Source of the DNA: Variovorax paradoxus | Lineage (GTDB): Bacteria; Pseudomonadota; Gammaproteobacteria; Burkholderiales; Burkholderiaceae_C | Length of the DNA stretch: 64,000 nucleotides | NCBI RefSeq assembly: GCF_030815975.1 | Contig: NZ_JAUSXL010000002.1 | Coordinates: forward strand, 5,010,501-5,074,500 | Direction: 5' to 3' | Shown here: positions 1-11,156 of the stretch, piece after piece | How positions within the stretch are numbered: position 1 is the first letter of the stretch | How the letters are laid out: each line of letters begins with the position of its first letter | Notes under the pieces: model-generated | Databases searched by the model: none | Seen by the model: the letters and a program-made list of their open reading frames with translations, nothing else | Told to the model about the DNA's origin: nothing | Made by a program: the position numbers and the translations under genes

Positions 1-900
1 GGTGGCGGCGGCGCGCGTGGTGGAGAGCTTCCAGCCGGTTTCGTCGTGCGCCGTGACACCCTGCGCCTGGAGCTGCGCGCCGATGCGCCGCGTGAGCGCC
101 CGGTCGGTCGCGATCAGCGCGACCGGCGCGCGGCCCTCGGCCAGGTGCCGCAGCACGCATGCGGCCGCGAGTTCCGCTTCGTCTTCGGGATCGGCGGCGA
201 CATGCGCACCTGCCGTGGTGGCCGCAGGGCTTGCGGGCACCAGCGAGAGATGGATGGCGCGATCGCCCCACAAGGTGCAGAGCGTCTGCGTGAGCGGATC
301 GGACTGGAAGCCCTCGAGCACGATCAGCGCATCGACCTGCGCACGCACCGCGTCGCGCAGCAGCACATCGGTGGCATAGCCCGAGTTGGCGGCCCAGGCC
401 ACCGCGACGCGGATCAGCGCGCTTTCGATGCGGAACCATTCCGACTCGCTGCCCGCTTCGGCCACCTGGGCCGCGCGCTGCGCCCATTCGCTGCCGCGCA
501 CCTCGGGCAGCGCCGCGGCTGCCAGGGGCGCCAGCTGGTAGGCCAGTTCGACCACGCGCCCGGCCAGCGCGAAGCGCTCCGCGGCAAAGCCGGCCTGCGA
601 GAGCAGCGCCTGGGCCGTGACCAAGTCGCGCGCCATGTCGAAAGCGATGTCGTAGCCCGTGGGCAGGAAACCGCCCGCGCTGCGCGCCCAGTTGCGCGTG
701 GTTTCGAAGCGCGGCGCGAAACCCGGGCTGCCGCAGCGCGACCACATCCCGTGGGCCACGCCCATCAATTGCGCATATGGCACCAGCACCACGGTGCGCG
801 CCGCGTGCAGCCCCTGCTGCGCGATGGCGCCGGCAATGCGCGCGACGACGCCGTCGGCGGGGTCGCACCACAGGGCCTGGACGGGGTGGCCTTCGTTCAT
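1..900 (-). CDS. AddB-like PD-(D/E)XK nuclease/helicase subunit, 5' part only
   Basis: The gene runs off the left edge; only the first 300 codons of the minus-strand reading are present, starting at an ATG at 898-900. Translation is continuous with no stop. The segment around residue 285 (GWKLSTTRAAA) resembles the helicase-like part of AddB/RexB-type proteins, which repair double-strand breaks with AddA. The nuclease domain of such proteins is C-terminal and lies outside the window. The position next to trxA and rho fits the arrangement I recall from Comamonadaceae. The family call is inference from partial sequence; that a real minus-strand gene occupies this stretch is clear from the long open frame and codon usage. 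Confidence 0.7.
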   Translation of the reverse strand, partial: MNEGHPVQALWCDPADGVVARIAGAIAQQGLHAARTVVLVPYAQLMGVAHGMWSRCGSPGFAPRFETTRNWARSAGGFLPTGYDIAFDMARDLVTAQALLSQAGFAAERFALAGRVVELAYQLAPLAAAALPEVRGSEWAQRAAQVAEAGSESEWFRIESALIRVAVAWAANSGYATDVLLRDAVRAQVDALIVLEGFQSDPLTQTLCTLWGDRAIHLSLVPASPAATTAGAHVAADPEDEAELAAACVLRHLAEGRAPVALIATDRALTRRIGAQLQAQGVTAHDETGWKLSTTRAAAT

Positions 901-1058
901 GTTCTATCGAGGGGTTGGAGAGCGTGGAGGCGCGACGCGCAAAGGGCTTTTGCTATCGGTGTCATAGCGTTCCCGCATGGCACCCCACCCCTTGGTTTCT
1001 GTCACAATGACCAGCACTTTAGCTGCACCGAAACTCTCTGCGCACAAGGACACATCAC

Positions 1059-1391
1059 ATGGCCAGCGACCTGATCAAACACATCTCCGATTCTTCCTTC
1101 GAAGCCGACGTGCTCAAGTCCAGCCAGCCCGTGCTGGTCGACTACTGGGCCGAATGGTGCGGCCCCTGCAAGATGATCGCCCCCATCCTGGACGAAGTGT
1201 CGACCGCCTACGAAGGCAAGCTGCAGATCGCCAAGCTCAACGTCGACGAAAACCGCGACATCCCGGCCAAGTTCGGCATCCGCGGCATTCCCACGCTCAT
1301 GCTGTTCAAGGACGGCCAGCTGGCCGCCACCAAGGTCGGCGCCATGAGCAAGGCGCAGCTCACGGCCTTCATCGACCAGCAGCTCGCCTGA
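1059..1391 (+). CDS. trxA: thioredoxin 1
   Basis: A 110-residue cytoplasmic thioredoxin that reduces protein disulfides. The active-site motif WCGPCK is intact at about residues 33-38 and is followed by the conserved cis-proline segment GIPT near residue 77. Length is typical of bacterial TrxA. The ATG is preceded by AAGGA about 8 bases upstream. A strong hairpin terminator follows the stop codon, so it is probably transcribed on its own. The next gene, rho, has its own leader. An open frame joins this region to rho in another register but is not a real fusion. Confidence 0.97.
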   Translation: MASDLIKHISDSSFEADVLKSSQPVLVDYWAEWCGPCKMIAPILDEVSTAYEGKLQIAKLNVDENRDIPAKFGIRGIPTLMLFKDGQLAATKVGAMSKAQLTAFIDQQLA

Positions 1392-1401
1392 GGCATTTCA
1401 C

Positions 1402-1438
1402 CCGGCCAGCGCGCAATGCGTTGGCCGGACGGTTTTTT
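1402..1438 (+). terminator. Rho-independent terminator after trxA
   Basis: Inverted arms CCGGCCAGCGC and GCGTTGGCCGG (one G-T wobble) close a short loop at 1402-1428 and are followed by six T residues at 1433-1438. Confidence 0.85.
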
Positions 1439-1573
1439 GCTGTCATAATCTCCCACAGTTCACCGGCCCCTTCAAGGCAACCGGTTCGAGTTCCCCGGTT
1501 TGTGAGGCAGCTCTCGCCTCACATCAAACCTCCCCCCGTTTTTCCGATCGATTGCCCCGCAAGGGGTCATTCC

Positions 1574-2839
1574 ATGCACTTAAACGAACTCAAGGCACTC
1601 CACGTGTCTGAAGTCCTCAAGCAGGCTGAAGCGCTTGAGATCGAAAACGTCGGCCGCATGCGCAAGCAGGAGCTGATGTTCGCGATCATCAAGAAGCGCG
1701 CCAAGGCCGGCGAACAGGTCTTTGCCGACGGTGTGCTCGAAATCCTGCCCGACGGCTTCGGCTTCCTGCGCAGCCCCGACACCAGCTTCACGGCCAGCAC
1801 AGACGACATCTACATCTCGCCGAGCCAGGTGCGCCGCTTCAACCTGCACACCGGCGACATGATCGAAGGCGAAGTGCGCACGCCCAAGGACGGCGAGCGG
1901 TACTTTGCGCTGACCAAGCTCGACAAGGTCAACGACGGTCCGCCCGAGCAGAACAAGCACAAGGTGATGTTCGAGAACCTGACGCCGCTGTTCCCCAAGG
2001 AACAGATGAAGCTGGAACGCGACGGCGTCAAGAGCGACGAGAACATCACGGGCCGGATCATCGACATCATCGCCCCCATCGGCAGGGGCCAGCGCGCCCT
2101 GCTGGTGGCGCCGCCCAAGAGCGGCAAGACGGTGATGATGCAGCACATCGCCCACGCGATCAGCGCCAACTACCCCGAAGTGCACATGATGGTGCTGCTG
2201 GTGGACGAGCGGCCTGAAGAAGTGACCGAAATGCAGCGCACCGTGAAGGGCGAGGTCATTGCCTCGACCTTCGACGAACCCGCAGCGCGCCACGTGCACG
2301 TGGCCGAGATGGTGATCGAGCGCGCCAAGCGCCTGGTCGAGCTCAAGAAGGACGTGGTGATCCTGCTCGACTCGATCACCCGCCTCGCCCGCGCCTACAA
2401 CAACGTCGTGCCCTCGTCGGGCAAGGTGCTGACCGGCGGCGTCGACTCCAACGCGCTGCAGCGTCCCAAGCGCTTCCTGGGCGCCGCGCGCAACGTTGAA
2501 GAAGGCGGTTCGCTGACCATCATCGGCACCGCGCTGATCGACACCGGCAGCCGCATGGACGAAGTGATCTTCGAAGAGTTCAAGGGCACCGGCAACTCCG
2601 AAATCCACCTGGACCGCCGCCTGTACGAAAAGCGCGTGTTCCCGTCGATCCAGCTCAACCGCAGCGGCACGCGCCGCGAAGAGCTGCTGCTGGCGCCCGA
2701 GATCCTGCAGAAGACCCGGATCCTGCGCCAGCTCATGTACAACATGGACGAGATCGAATCGATGGAGCTCATGCTCAAGAACATGAAGGCGACCAAGACC
2801 AATGTCGAATTCTTCGACATGATGCGTCGCGGAGGCTGA
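1574..2839 (+). CDS. rho: transcription termination factor Rho
   Basis: A 421-residue RNA-dependent ATPase that ends transcription at rut sites. The N-terminal RNA-binding cold-shock-like domain (about residues 50-125) carries the FGFLR motif. The Walker A motif PPKSGKT lies near residue 182, the Walker B segment [10 protein letters not shown] near 260, and the Q/R-loop region after it. The length equals the family norm (about 420). The ATG at 1574 was chosen because the protein starts with the typical MHLNELK. It is preceded by about 130 nt of untranslated leader after the trxA terminator. Rho genes are often autoregulated through the leader; no specific element is visible here. Confidence 0.98.
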   Translation: MHLNELKALHVSEVLKQAEALEIENVGRMRKQELMFAIIKKRAKAGEQVFADGVLEILPDGFGFLRSPDTSFTASTDDIYISPSQVRRFNLHTGDMIEGEVRTPKDGERYFALTKLDKVNDGPPEQNKHKVMFENLTPLFPKEQMKLERDGVKSDENITGRIIDIIAPIGRGQRALLVAPPKSGKTVMMQHIAHAISANYPEVHMMVLLVDERPEEVTEMQRTVKGEVIASTFDEPAARHVHVAEMVIERAKRLVELKKDVVILLDSITRLARAYNNVVPSSGKVLTGGVDSNALQRPKRFLGAARNVEEGGSLTIIGTALIDTGSRMDEVIFEEFKGTGNSEIHLDRRLYEKRVFPSIQLNRSGTRREELLLAPEILQKTRILRQLMYNMDEIESMELMLKNMKATKTNVEFFDMMRRGG

Positions 2840-2855
2840 GCACCACGCTCGCCGC

Positions 2856-2891
2856 AAAAGCGCGTTGGCCCTCGGGTCAACGCGCTTTTTT
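2856..2891. terminator. bidirectional terminator between rho and the convergent oxidoreductase gene
   Basis: Perfect 12-bp arms (AAAAGCGCGTTG and CAACGCGCTTTT) at 2856-2867 and 2878-2889 are flanked by A and T runs, so the hairpin can serve both rho and the minus-strand gene ending at 2891. Confidence 0.85.
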
Positions 2892-3964
2892 CATGGGCGG
2901 TCGATGATGCGGATCGCCCGGCCTTCAGCGGCGCTCTGCTGGCCGATGTCGAGCAGTTCCATCAGCGCGACGGCCTGCTCGGGAGGCACGGGGTTCGGGC
3001 CGTTGCCAAGGATCGCATCCCGCACCGCGGCGTAGTACTCGACGTAGTTGCCGGCCCGCGTGGGCCAGATCCGGCGCTGCGGCTCGCCGCCGTCGCTGCC
3101 GGGCACCACGAGTTCGCCGTCCTGCGGGTCGGCACCCCACCCTGCAATCGGGGGCCGCTGGCCGGCGCGCAGCGCGTCTTCCTGCGGATCGACGCCGTGC
3201 TTGATGTAGCTGCCGCGCGTGCCGTGAACGATGTAGCGCGGCGCGGCATGGGCCGCGAGCGTGGTGGCGTGCAGCACCACGCGCAGCGGCGCATGAGGGC
3301 CGCTTTCGTAGCGCAGCACAGCGTGGAAATAGTCTTCGACCTGCGCGCCGTCGCGCAAGGCCGCGGTGTCGAGTTGCAGCGTATCGGGCGTTCCGAACAG
3401 CTGAACCGCCTGGTCGAGCAGATGGGAGCCCAGATCGACCCACAGGCCGGCGCCCGGGACCTTCTGTTCGCGCCAGCGGTCGCGCACCTCGGGGCGAAAA
3501 CGGTCGAAATGCGACTCCAGGTACACCAGCCGGCCCAGTTCTCCGCTCGCCAACACGTCCTTGAGCGTGAGGTAGTCGGCATCGAAACGGCGGTTCTGAT
3601 AGACCGCCAGTACCCGATTGTTGCGCCGAGCCAACAGTTCGAGCTCCCTGGCTTCGGCCACGTCGAGCGTGAACGGCTTGTCCACCACCACGTGCTTGCC
3701 GGCCTCCAGCGCCGCCTTGGCGACCGGGTGGTGCTGGGCGTTGGGGGTTGCGACCACCACCAGGTCGATGTCCGCCCGGGCAACCAGCGCGTCCACGTCG
3801 GGCACCACCGCCACGCCAGGCCAATCGGCATGGACCTTGTGGGGCCGGGAGCTTGCCACGGCCGCCAGTTCGAGCCCCGGAACAGCCGAAAGCACCGGCG
3901 CATGGAAGGTCTGGCCGGCAAAGCCATAGCCGACGAGGCCGGCACGCAAGGTTCTCGAAGTCAT
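2891..3964 (-). CDS. Gfo/Idh/MocA family NAD(P)-dependent oxidoreductase
   Basis: A 357-residue soluble dehydrogenase. The N-terminal Rossmann motif GYGFAG (about residues 12-17) binds NAD(P). The segment VDKPF (about residue 98) corresponds to the EKP motif of the family, with the conserved lysine. The C-terminal half has the alpha/beta substrate domain with the family-typical GAGLWVDLGSHLLDQ region. It converges with rho. The ATG at 3964 was chosen because the Rossmann fold begins directly after it; a longer in-frame start is possible but lacks support. The substrate (sugar, inositol or similar) cannot be told from sequence. Confidence 0.88.
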   Translation of the reverse strand: MTSRTLRAGLVGYGFAGQTFHAPVLSAVPGLELAAVASSRPHKVHADWPGVAVVPDVDALVARADIDLVVVATPNAQHHPVAKAALEAGKHVVVDKPFTLDVAEARELELLARRNNRVLAVYQNRRFDADYLTLKDVLASGELGRLVYLESHFDRFRPEVRDRWREQKVPGAGLWVDLGSHLLDQAVQLFGTPDTLQLDTAALRDGAQVEDYFHAVLRYESGPHAPLRVVLHATTLAAHAAPRYIVHGTRGSYIKHGVDPQEDALRAGQRPPIAGWGADPQDGELVVPGSDGGEPQRRIWPTRAGNYVEYYAAVRDAILGNGPNPVPPEQAVALMELLDIGQQSAAEGRAIRIIDRP

Positions 3965-4121
3965 CTGGGGGCCATCTTTCGCTCGAAATGGGACAGTATG
4001 CGATAATCGCTGGCTCCGCGAAAAGTGCAGCCGGGCGTCTTGCCCTGCGATTTCCTCCCCGGAACGGTTTGCCCCCTGTGGGCACGCTTGTGGCTCTCGC
4101 ATCGACCTCAAAGGAAAGACC

Positions 4122-4391
4122 ATGGCAAAAGAAGGCATCCACCCGAATTACCGCGAAATTCTGTTCGTCGACATGTCGAACGGCTTCAAGTTCGTGACCC
4201 GTTCGTGCGCGAACACCAAGGAAATGGGCAAGACCGACGACGGCCGCGAACTGCCGCTGTTCAAGCTCGACACCACGAGCGAATCGCATCCGTTCTACAC
4301 GGGCACGCAAAAGTCGGTCGACAACATGGGCGGTCGCGTCGAGAAGTTCCGCAACCGCTTCGGCAAGACCACCGGCGCTGCTTCCAAGTAA
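4122..4391 (+). CDS. rpmE2: 50S ribosomal protein L31 type B
   Basis: An 89-residue ribosomal protein with the type B signature: N-terminal MAKEGIHPNYREI, an inserted central segment and SHPFYTG near residue 60. The zinc-binding CxxC pair of type A L31 is absent, as expected for the zinc-independent form. A good ribosome site (AAAGGAAAG) lies just before the ATG. A GATAAT hexamer at 4002-4007 may be part of its promoter. A hairpin terminator follows. Confidence 0.96.
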   Translation: MAKEGIHPNYREILFVDMSNGFKFVTRSCANTKEMGKTDDGRELPLFKLDTTSESHPFYTGTQKSVDNMGGRVEKFRNRFGKTTGAASK

Positions 4392-4410
4392 AGCACGCGC
4401 TTTCGCATCG

Positions 4411-4445
4411 AGGGCAGCCCGGTTTACCGCGCTGCCCTTTTTTTC
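4411..4445 (+). terminator. Rho-independent terminator after rpmE2
   Basis: Arms AGGGCAGC and GCTGCCCT (4411-4418, 4431-4438) are followed by a run of T residues to 4445. Confidence 0.85.
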
Positions 4446-4474
4446 TTTCCCAAGACCGACGCTACTTCTCCCCT

Positions 4475-6202
4475 GTGAATCAGCCCACTCCCGCGATCGT
4501 TGCCCAGAGCGCCGTGCGCCGATTGCCGCGCCTGGCACTGCTGCTGCTGTGCGCCGCCTACCTCCTGCCGGGCCTGGTGGGGCGCGGCCCCTGGAAGAGC
4601 GCCGACATCACCTCCTTCGGCTACATGGCCGAACTGGCGCGCAACACCGAAGGCATCGCCCGCTGGTTCGATCCCATGCTGCTGGGCCTGCGTCCCGAAA
4701 CGCCGGCGCTCATTCCCTACTGGATCGGTGCCTGGGCCATCAAGATCGCGCCGTCCTGGGTGCACCCTGACCTGGCGGTGCGCATCGTCTTTGCGCTGCT
4801 GCTCTGGGGCACGTTCACCGCCACGTGGTACGCCGTGTACTACCTCGCGCGCACCTCGCGGGCCCAGCCGGTGGCCTTCGCCTTCGGCGGCGAGGCGCGG
4901 CCCACCGACTACGCCCGCGCCATTGCCGACGGCGGACTGCTGGCGCTGATCGCCTGCCTGGGCCTGGCCCAGCTGGGCCACGAAACCACGCCGGCGCTGG
5001 CGCAGCTGTATTTCGCATCGCACCTCTTCTACGGCGTGGCGGCACTGCCCTACCGCCGCGTCGGCCCGGTGATCGCACTGCTGGTCGGGACCGTCGGCAT
5101 GACCTTGAGCGGCGGTCCCACGGTCGGCCTGGCGCTGGCGGCGGGCAGCGCGCTCTTCATCGCCTACGAGCGGCGCACCGCCGATGCCGCTTCCGACGAA
5201 AGCCCCGGCTATACCCGGGGCGCGCTCGCCACGATGACCGCGGCCGCGCTGGTGGCCGCCGCGCTGGCTCTAGGGCTGGGCCTGCTGCAATGGAAGATCC
5301 AGTTGCCGGGCCATCATCCGAGCAGCACCTCGGTGCTGAGCGATGTGCGCAGCCAGGCCAAGCTGTTGGTGTGGTTCACCTGGCCGGTCTGGCCGCTCGC
5401 GATCTGGACGCTCTGGCGCTGGCGCCGCCAGCTCACCGCGCGCCATGTGGCACTGCCGTTCTGGTTCGCGCTGGTGCCGCTGGCCGCGACCTGGACCACC
5501 GACTATTCCGACCGCTCGTTGCTGCTGGCGCTGCCCGCACTCGCCACGCTGGCCGCCTTCGCCCTGCCCACCTTCCGGCGCAGCGCGGCGGCGCTGATCG
5601 ACTGGTTCAACGTGCTGTTCTTCAGCGGGCTGGCCGTGCTGGGATGGATCTACTGGATCGCCATGCAGACCGGCGTGCCGCACAAGCCGGCAGCCAGCGT
5701 GACACGGCTGGTGCCCGGATTCGTGCCCGAGTTCTCGCCCATTGCGTTCGCGCTGGCGCTGGCCGCCACCATCACCTGGTGCTGGGTGGTCCGCTGGCGC
5801 ACCGGGCGCCACCAGGCCGCACTCTGGAAAACGCTGGTGCTGCCGGCCGGCGGCACCGCGCTGTGCTGGATGCTGCTGATGACGCTGTGGCTGCCTCCCA
5901 TCGACTACGCGCGCAGCTATGTGCCACAGGTGCGGGCGGTGGCCGAGCGGGTCGGACAACCGAGCTGCATCGCCGAACTGGCGCTGAGCCGGGCGCACAT
6001 TGCGGCGCTGCGGCATCACGGCCAGTTCAACCTGCAGCCGCTGCTGCTCGGCACCGATTGCCCCTGGCTGCTGGTCAGCCCTGAAACGATCGAGCGGCTG
6101 CACACCATCATTTCCCTGGAGCAATGGCGTTTCAGCGGCACCCTGCGACGGCCCAGCGGCGCGACCGACGACCTGTTGCTCTATCAGAAGATTGCGCCGT
6201 AG
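4475..6202 (+). CDS. polytopic membrane protein, ArnT/PMT-type glycosyltransferase-like
   Basis: A 575-residue integral membrane protein with about eleven hydrophobic segments. The N-terminal RGPWKSADITSFGYMAEL, just after the first membrane span, resembles the acidic periplasmic loop of PMT/ArnT glycosyltransferases (GT-C fold), which use polyprenyl-linked sugars. The C-terminal periplasmic-looking domain (last 110 residues, PQVRAVAERV onward) also fits such enzymes. The GTG start at 4475 follows the rpmE2 terminator by 30 nt. The MATE gene starts four bases downstream of the stop, so the two are probably co-transcribed. The exact donor and acceptor are unknown; the family call is moderate. 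Confidence 0.7.
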   Translation: MNQPTPAIVAQSAVRRLPRLALLLLCAAYLLPGLVGRGPWKSADITSFGYMAELARNTEGIARWFDPMLLGLRPETPALIPYWIGAWAIKIAPSWVHPDLAVRIVFALLLWGTFTATWYAVYYLARTSRAQPVAFAFGGEARPTDYARAIADGGLLALIACLGLAQLGHETTPALAQLYFASHLFYGVAALPYRRVGPVIALLVGTVGMTLSGGPTVGLALAAGSALFIAYERRTADAASDESPGYTRGALATMTAAALVAAALALGLGLLQWKIQLPGHHPSSTSVLSDVRSQAKLLVWFTWPVWPLAIWTLWRWRRQLTARHVALPFWFALVPLAATWTTDYSDRSLLLALPALATLAAFALPTFRRSAAALIDWFNVLFFSGLAVLGWIYWIAMQTGVPHKPAASVTRLVPGFVPEFSPIAFALALAATITWCWVVRWRTGRHQAALWKTLVLPAGGTALCWMLLMTLWLPPIDYARSYVPQVRAVAERVGQPSCIAELALSRAHIAALRHHGQFNLQPLLLGTDCPWLLVSPETIERLHTIISLEQWRFSGTLRRPSGATDDLLLYQKIAP

Positions 6203-6205
6203 CAC

Positions 6206-7537
6206 GTGGCAGGCGAACGAGGTCTGATCGCGCGGCACGCCGGCACGGTGCTGGTGGGCCAGCTGGCCGTGATGGCGTTCGGCGTGACCGACACCATCGT
6301 GGCCGGCCGCTATTCCGAGAACGCGCTGGCCGCGCTGTCGGTGGGCGCGGCCGTCTTCATCAGCGTGTTCGTCTCGCTGATGGGCGTGCTGCAGGCGCTG
6401 CTGCCGGTCTGGGCCGAGCTGCACGGCGCGGACCGACGAAGCGAGGTCGGCCGCTCGGTACGGCAGTCGCTTTACCTGAGTGCCATCACCATCGCCATCG
6501 GCATGGCCGTGCTGCTGTTGCCGGGCGCGGTGCTGCGCTGGACCCAGGTGCCGCCCGCAATGCGCGGCGAAGTGGAAACCTACCTGGCGGTGCTCGCCTT
6601 CGCACTGCCGCCGGCCCTGTTGTTCCGCCTGTTCAGTACCCTGAACCAGAGCCTGGGCAAGCCGCAGGTCGTGACCTGGCTCCAGCTGGGCTCGCTGTGC
6701 GTGAAGCTGCCGCTGTCGGTCTGGTTCGCCTTTGGCGGCGCCGGCCTGCCGGCCATGGGCCTGGTGGGCTGCGCCTGGGCCACGCTGTGCGTGAACTGGG
6801 CCATGCTGGCCTGTGCCGTGTGGCTGCTGCGCGGCAGCGCCTTCTACCGCGACTACCGCCTCTGGGAGCGCATCGAGGCGCCCGACTGGCGCCAGATCCG
6901 CCAGTTCGCGAGCCTGGGCATCCCCGGCGGCCTGGCCGTGCTGGTGGAAGTGACTTCGTTCACCTTGATGGCACTGTTCATTGCGCGCCTGGGCACGGCT
7001 GCGGCCGCCGCGCACCAGATTGCCTCGAACCTGCTGGCGGTGGCCTACATGGTGCCGCTTTCGCTGGCCATTGCCACCAGCGCGCGCGTGAGCTTCTGGC
7101 TCGGCGCCGGCAATGCGGCCAAGGCCCGCCGCGCCTGCCGCATGGGCTTCGAACTCACCGCCCTTTGCGCACTGTTCTTCGCAGGCGCCATGGTGGCGCT
7201 GCGCTTCAAGCTGGCCCATGTGTATTCCGACAACCCGTCAGTCATCGCGCTCGCCGCGGCGCTGCTGCTGGTGGTGGCGGCCTATCACTTTGCCGACGCG
7301 CTGCAGACGCTGTGCGTGTTCGTGCTGCGCAGCTACCGCGTCACGTTGCTGCCGCTGCTCGCCTATTGCACGCTGCTGTGGGGTTTTGGCCTCGGCGGCA
7401 GCTACCTGCTGGCCTATCGCGGCCTGGGGCCATGGCCCGCGATGCAGTCGCCCCTGGCGTTCTGGCTCATGAGCGCGGGAGCGCTCGCGGTCACGGCCTT
7501 GCTGTTCGGCGCGCTGCTGCGCTGGACGATGCGCCGC

Positions 7538-7549
<12 letters not shown>
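6206..7549 (+). CDS. MATE family efflux transporter (NorM-like)
   Basis: A 447-residue inner membrane protein with about twelve transmembrane segments in two six-helix halves. MATE features include VGQLAVMAFGVTDTIVAGR in helix 1-2 and the AHQIASNLLAVAYMVPLS motif in the second half. Family members export cationic drugs using a Na+ or H+ gradient. The GTG start at 6206 lies 4 nt after the previous stop, suggesting an operon. The 3' end overlaps the convergent phoR by 12 nt. Confidence 0.9.
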
Positions 7550-8875
<1,326 letters not shown>

Positions 8876-8919
8876 GGCGGGCGATTATCCGCGCCCGCGG
8901 CCCGTGGACGCGGCGCAGG

Positions 8920-9612
8920 TCAAACCGTGACTTGGGCCGTCAGGCGATAGCCGGCGCCGCGCACCGTCTCGACCATGGGCGAGGCGGCGCCCAGCGATTC
9001 GCGCAGGCGCTTGACGTGCACGTCGACCGTGCGCTCCTCGATGTAGACGTGGTCGCCCCAGACCTTGTCGAGCAACTGCGCCCGGCTGTGCACGCGCTCG
9101 GCGTGCTGCATCAGGTAGGCCAGCAGCTTGAATTCGGTCGGCCCGACCTTGAGCGCGCTGCCCTGCCAGGTGACGCGGTGCGTGGCGGTGTCGAGCGCGA
9201 GCTCGCCGATCTCCACGCGCTCGGCCACCACCTCGGGCGCGCGGCGGCGCAGCACGGCGCGGATGCGCGCGAGCATTTCCTGCGTGGAAAACGGCTTGGT
9301 GATGTAGTCGTCGGCGCCCGCGTCGAGGCCGGCCACCTTGTCGGGCTCGTCGCCGCGCGCCGTGAGCATCAGGATGGGGATGGCCTTGGTGCGCGGGTCC
9401 TTGCGCCACTGGCGCGCAAGCTGCAGGCCGCTCTGGCCCGGCAGCATCCAGTCGAGCAGGATCAGGTCCGGCAGGAAGGCATCGATCTCGCGTTGCGCCG
9501 CCGCGCCGTCTTCCGACCAGATCGGCTCGAAGCCGTTGTGGCGCAGGTTGACGGCGATCAGTTCGGCGATCGAGGACTCGTCTTCGACGATCAGGACTCG
9601 GGGTTTCTTCAT
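8920..9612 (-). CDS. phoB: phosphate regulon response regulator PhoB
   Basis: A 230-residue OmpR/PhoB-family regulator. The receiver domain carries the acidic pair in VEDES, the phosphorylated Asp54 in LLDWMLPG and the conserved lysine in ITKPF. The C-terminal winged helix contains LLDKVWGDHVYIEERTVDVH, typical of PhoB. It binds Pho boxes, two of which I can see upstream of pstS and ppk in this window. It sits 27 nt after phoU and just before phoR. Confidence 0.97.
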   Translation of the reverse strand: MKKPRVLIVEDESSIAELIAVNLRHNGFEPIWSEDGAAAQREIDAFLPDLILLDWMLPGQSGLQLARQWRKDPRTKAIPILMLTARGDEPDKVAGLDAGADDYITKPFSTQEMLARIRAVLRRRAPEVVAERVEIGELALDTATHRVTWQGSALKVGPTEFKLLAYLMQHAERVHSRAQLLDKVWGDHVYIEERTVDVHVKRLRESLGAASPMVETVRGAGYRLTAQVTV

Positions 9613-9639
9613 GCTTTCTTTGGAATCTTGCCGCTGTTC

Positions 9640-10341
9640 TTACTTCAGCGCCGACTCGATTTCCTGCATCGAAGTGTGCCGCACATCGGCGCCCTTGACG
9701 ATGTAGATGATGAATTCGGCGATGTTCTTGGCGTGGTCGCCGATGCGTTCGATGGCCTTGGCCAGGAACAGCAGGTCGAGGCTGGCGGAGATCGTGCGCG
9801 GGTCTTCCATCATGTAGGTGACCAGCTTGCGCACGAAGCCGTCGAACTCCTTGTCGATCAGGTCGTCGTCCTTCAGGATCGACAGCGCCGCGGCCGTGTC
9901 CAGCCGCGCGAACGCATCGAGCGCGGTGCGCAGCAGGCCCGACGCCAGGTCGGCCGCAATGCGCAGTTCGCTCGAAGGCAGCGCGCGGGCCGAGCCGCTC
10001 TCGATGATCGACTTGACCATGCGCGCGATCTTGTTGGCCTCGTCGCCCACGCGCTCGAGGTTGGCCGTGGTCTTGGAGATGGCGATCAGTAGGCGCAGGT
10101 CGCGCGCCGTCGGCTGGCGCCGCGCGATGATCGACGACAGCTCGCGGTCGATCTCGATCTCCATGGCGTTGACGCGCGTCTCGGTTTCCATCACGCGGTC
10201 GGCGGCCTCGGGGTCGAACTGCAGCAGCGCGTAGATCGCCTGGTGGATCTGCGCCTCGACCATGCCGCCGAGCTCCATCACGCGCGACGAAACGCCGTTG
10301 AGTTCGCTGTCGAACTGGCTGGAGAGATGTTTTTCAGTCAT
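9640..10341 (-). CDS. phoU: phosphate signalling complex protein PhoU
   Basis: A 233-residue, all-helical cytoplasmic protein that links the PstSCAB transporter to PhoR and keeps the regulon off in phosphate excess. Both three-helix repeats carry the metal-binding E/DxxxD-type motifs typical of PhoU (for example ERVGDEANKIAR near residue 95 and ERIGDHAKNIAEF near 205). It starts 15 nt after the pstB stop. Confidence 0.97.
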   Translation of the reverse strand: MTEKHLSSQFDSELNGVSSRVMELGGMVEAQIHQAIYALLQFDPEAADRVMETETRVNAMEIEIDRELSSIIARRQPTARDLRLLIAISKTTANLERVGDEANKIARMVKSIIESGSARALPSSELRIAADLASGLLRTALDAFARLDTAAALSILKDDDLIDKEFDGFVRKLVTYMMEDPRTISASLDLLFLAKAIERIGDHAKNIAEFIIYIVKGADVRHTSMQEIESALK

Positions 10342-10356
10342 GTGTGCTCCTTGGCA

Positions 10357-11136
10357 TCAGCCGAAACGGCCGGTGATGTAGTCCTCGGTCTCCTTGCGCT
10401 GCGGCTTGAAGAACATCTGTTCCGTCGCGCCGAACTCGATCAGGTCGCCCAGGTACATGTACGCGGTGTAGTCGCTGCACCGTGCAGCCTGCTGCATGTT
10501 GTGCGTCACGATGACCACGGTGTACTCGTTTTTCAGCTCGGCAATCAACTCTTCGATCTTCGCGGTCGAGATCGGGTCGAGCGCGGAGCACGGCTCGTCG
10601 AGCAGCAGCACCTCGGGCTTGATCGCAATGCCGCGTGCAATGCACAGGCGCTGCTGCTGGCCGCCGGAGAGGCCCGAGCCGCTTTGCTGCAGCTTGTCGC
10701 GCACTTCGGTCCAGAGCGCTGCCTTCTTGAGCGCCCATTCGACGCGGTCGTCCATTTCGCTGGCGCTCAGGTTCTCGAACAGCTTCACGCCGAAGGCGAT
10801 GTTGTCGTAGATCGACATCGGGAACGGCGTGGGCTTCTGGAACACCATGCCGATCTTGGCGCGGATCAGCGCCACGTCCTGCTTGGACGTGAGCAGGTTC
10901 TCGCCGTCCAGCGCGATGGTGCCCTCGGCGCGCTGCTCGGGGTAGAGCTCGAACATGCGGTTGAAGGTGCGCAGCAGGGTCGACTTGCCGCAGCCCGACG
11001 GGCCGATGAAGGCCGTCACCTTGTTCTCGGGAATCTCGAGGTTGATGCCCTTGAGCGCATGGAACTTGCCGTAGTAGAAGTTCAGGTCCTTGACCGAGAT
11101 CTTCGAGCGCGACGGTTGTGCGGCGGTAATTGGCAT
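10357..11136 (-). CDS. pstB: phosphate ABC transporter ATP-binding protein PstB
   Basis: A 259-residue ATPase of the high-affinity phosphate importer. Walker [10 protein letters not shown] is near residue 41, the signature LSGGQQQR near 155 and Walker [13 protein letters not shown] near 175. PstB-typical segments include [10 protein letters not shown] and the C-terminal [18 protein letters not shown]. The ATG at 11136 follows the pstA stop by 20 nt. A longer open frame upstream is the shadow of pstA. Confidence 0.97.
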   Translation of the reverse strand: MPITAAQPSRSKISVKDLNFYYGKFHALKGINLEIPENKVTAFIGPSGCGKSTLLRTFNRMFELYPEQRAEGTIALDGENLLTSKQDVALIRAKIGMVFQKPTPFPMSIYDNIAFGVKLFENLSASEMDDRVEWALKKAALWTEVRDKLQQSGSGLSGGQQQRLCIARGIAIKPEVLLLDEPCSALDPISTAKIEELIAELKNEYTVVIVTHNMQQAARCSDYTAYMYLGDLIEFGATEQMFFKPQRKETEDYITGRFG

Positions 11137-11156
11137 GGTTGCTACTTCTTCTTGAA

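Noticed and set aside
977..2839. One continuous open frame joining the trxA region to rho
   Set aside because: The segment before 1574 is out of frame with trxA and there is a terminator in between; only the rho part is coding.
1580..2857. A 425-codon open frame opposite rho
   Set aside because: It is antisense to a complete, well-conserved rho gene and its product is the His/Ala/Gly/Val-rich type expected of a shadow in high-GC DNA.
5270..7219. A 649-codon open frame on the minus strand
   Set aside because: It lies opposite the glycosyltransferase-like and MATE genes and has shadow-type composition (Gln, His, Ala, Gly and Arg-rich).
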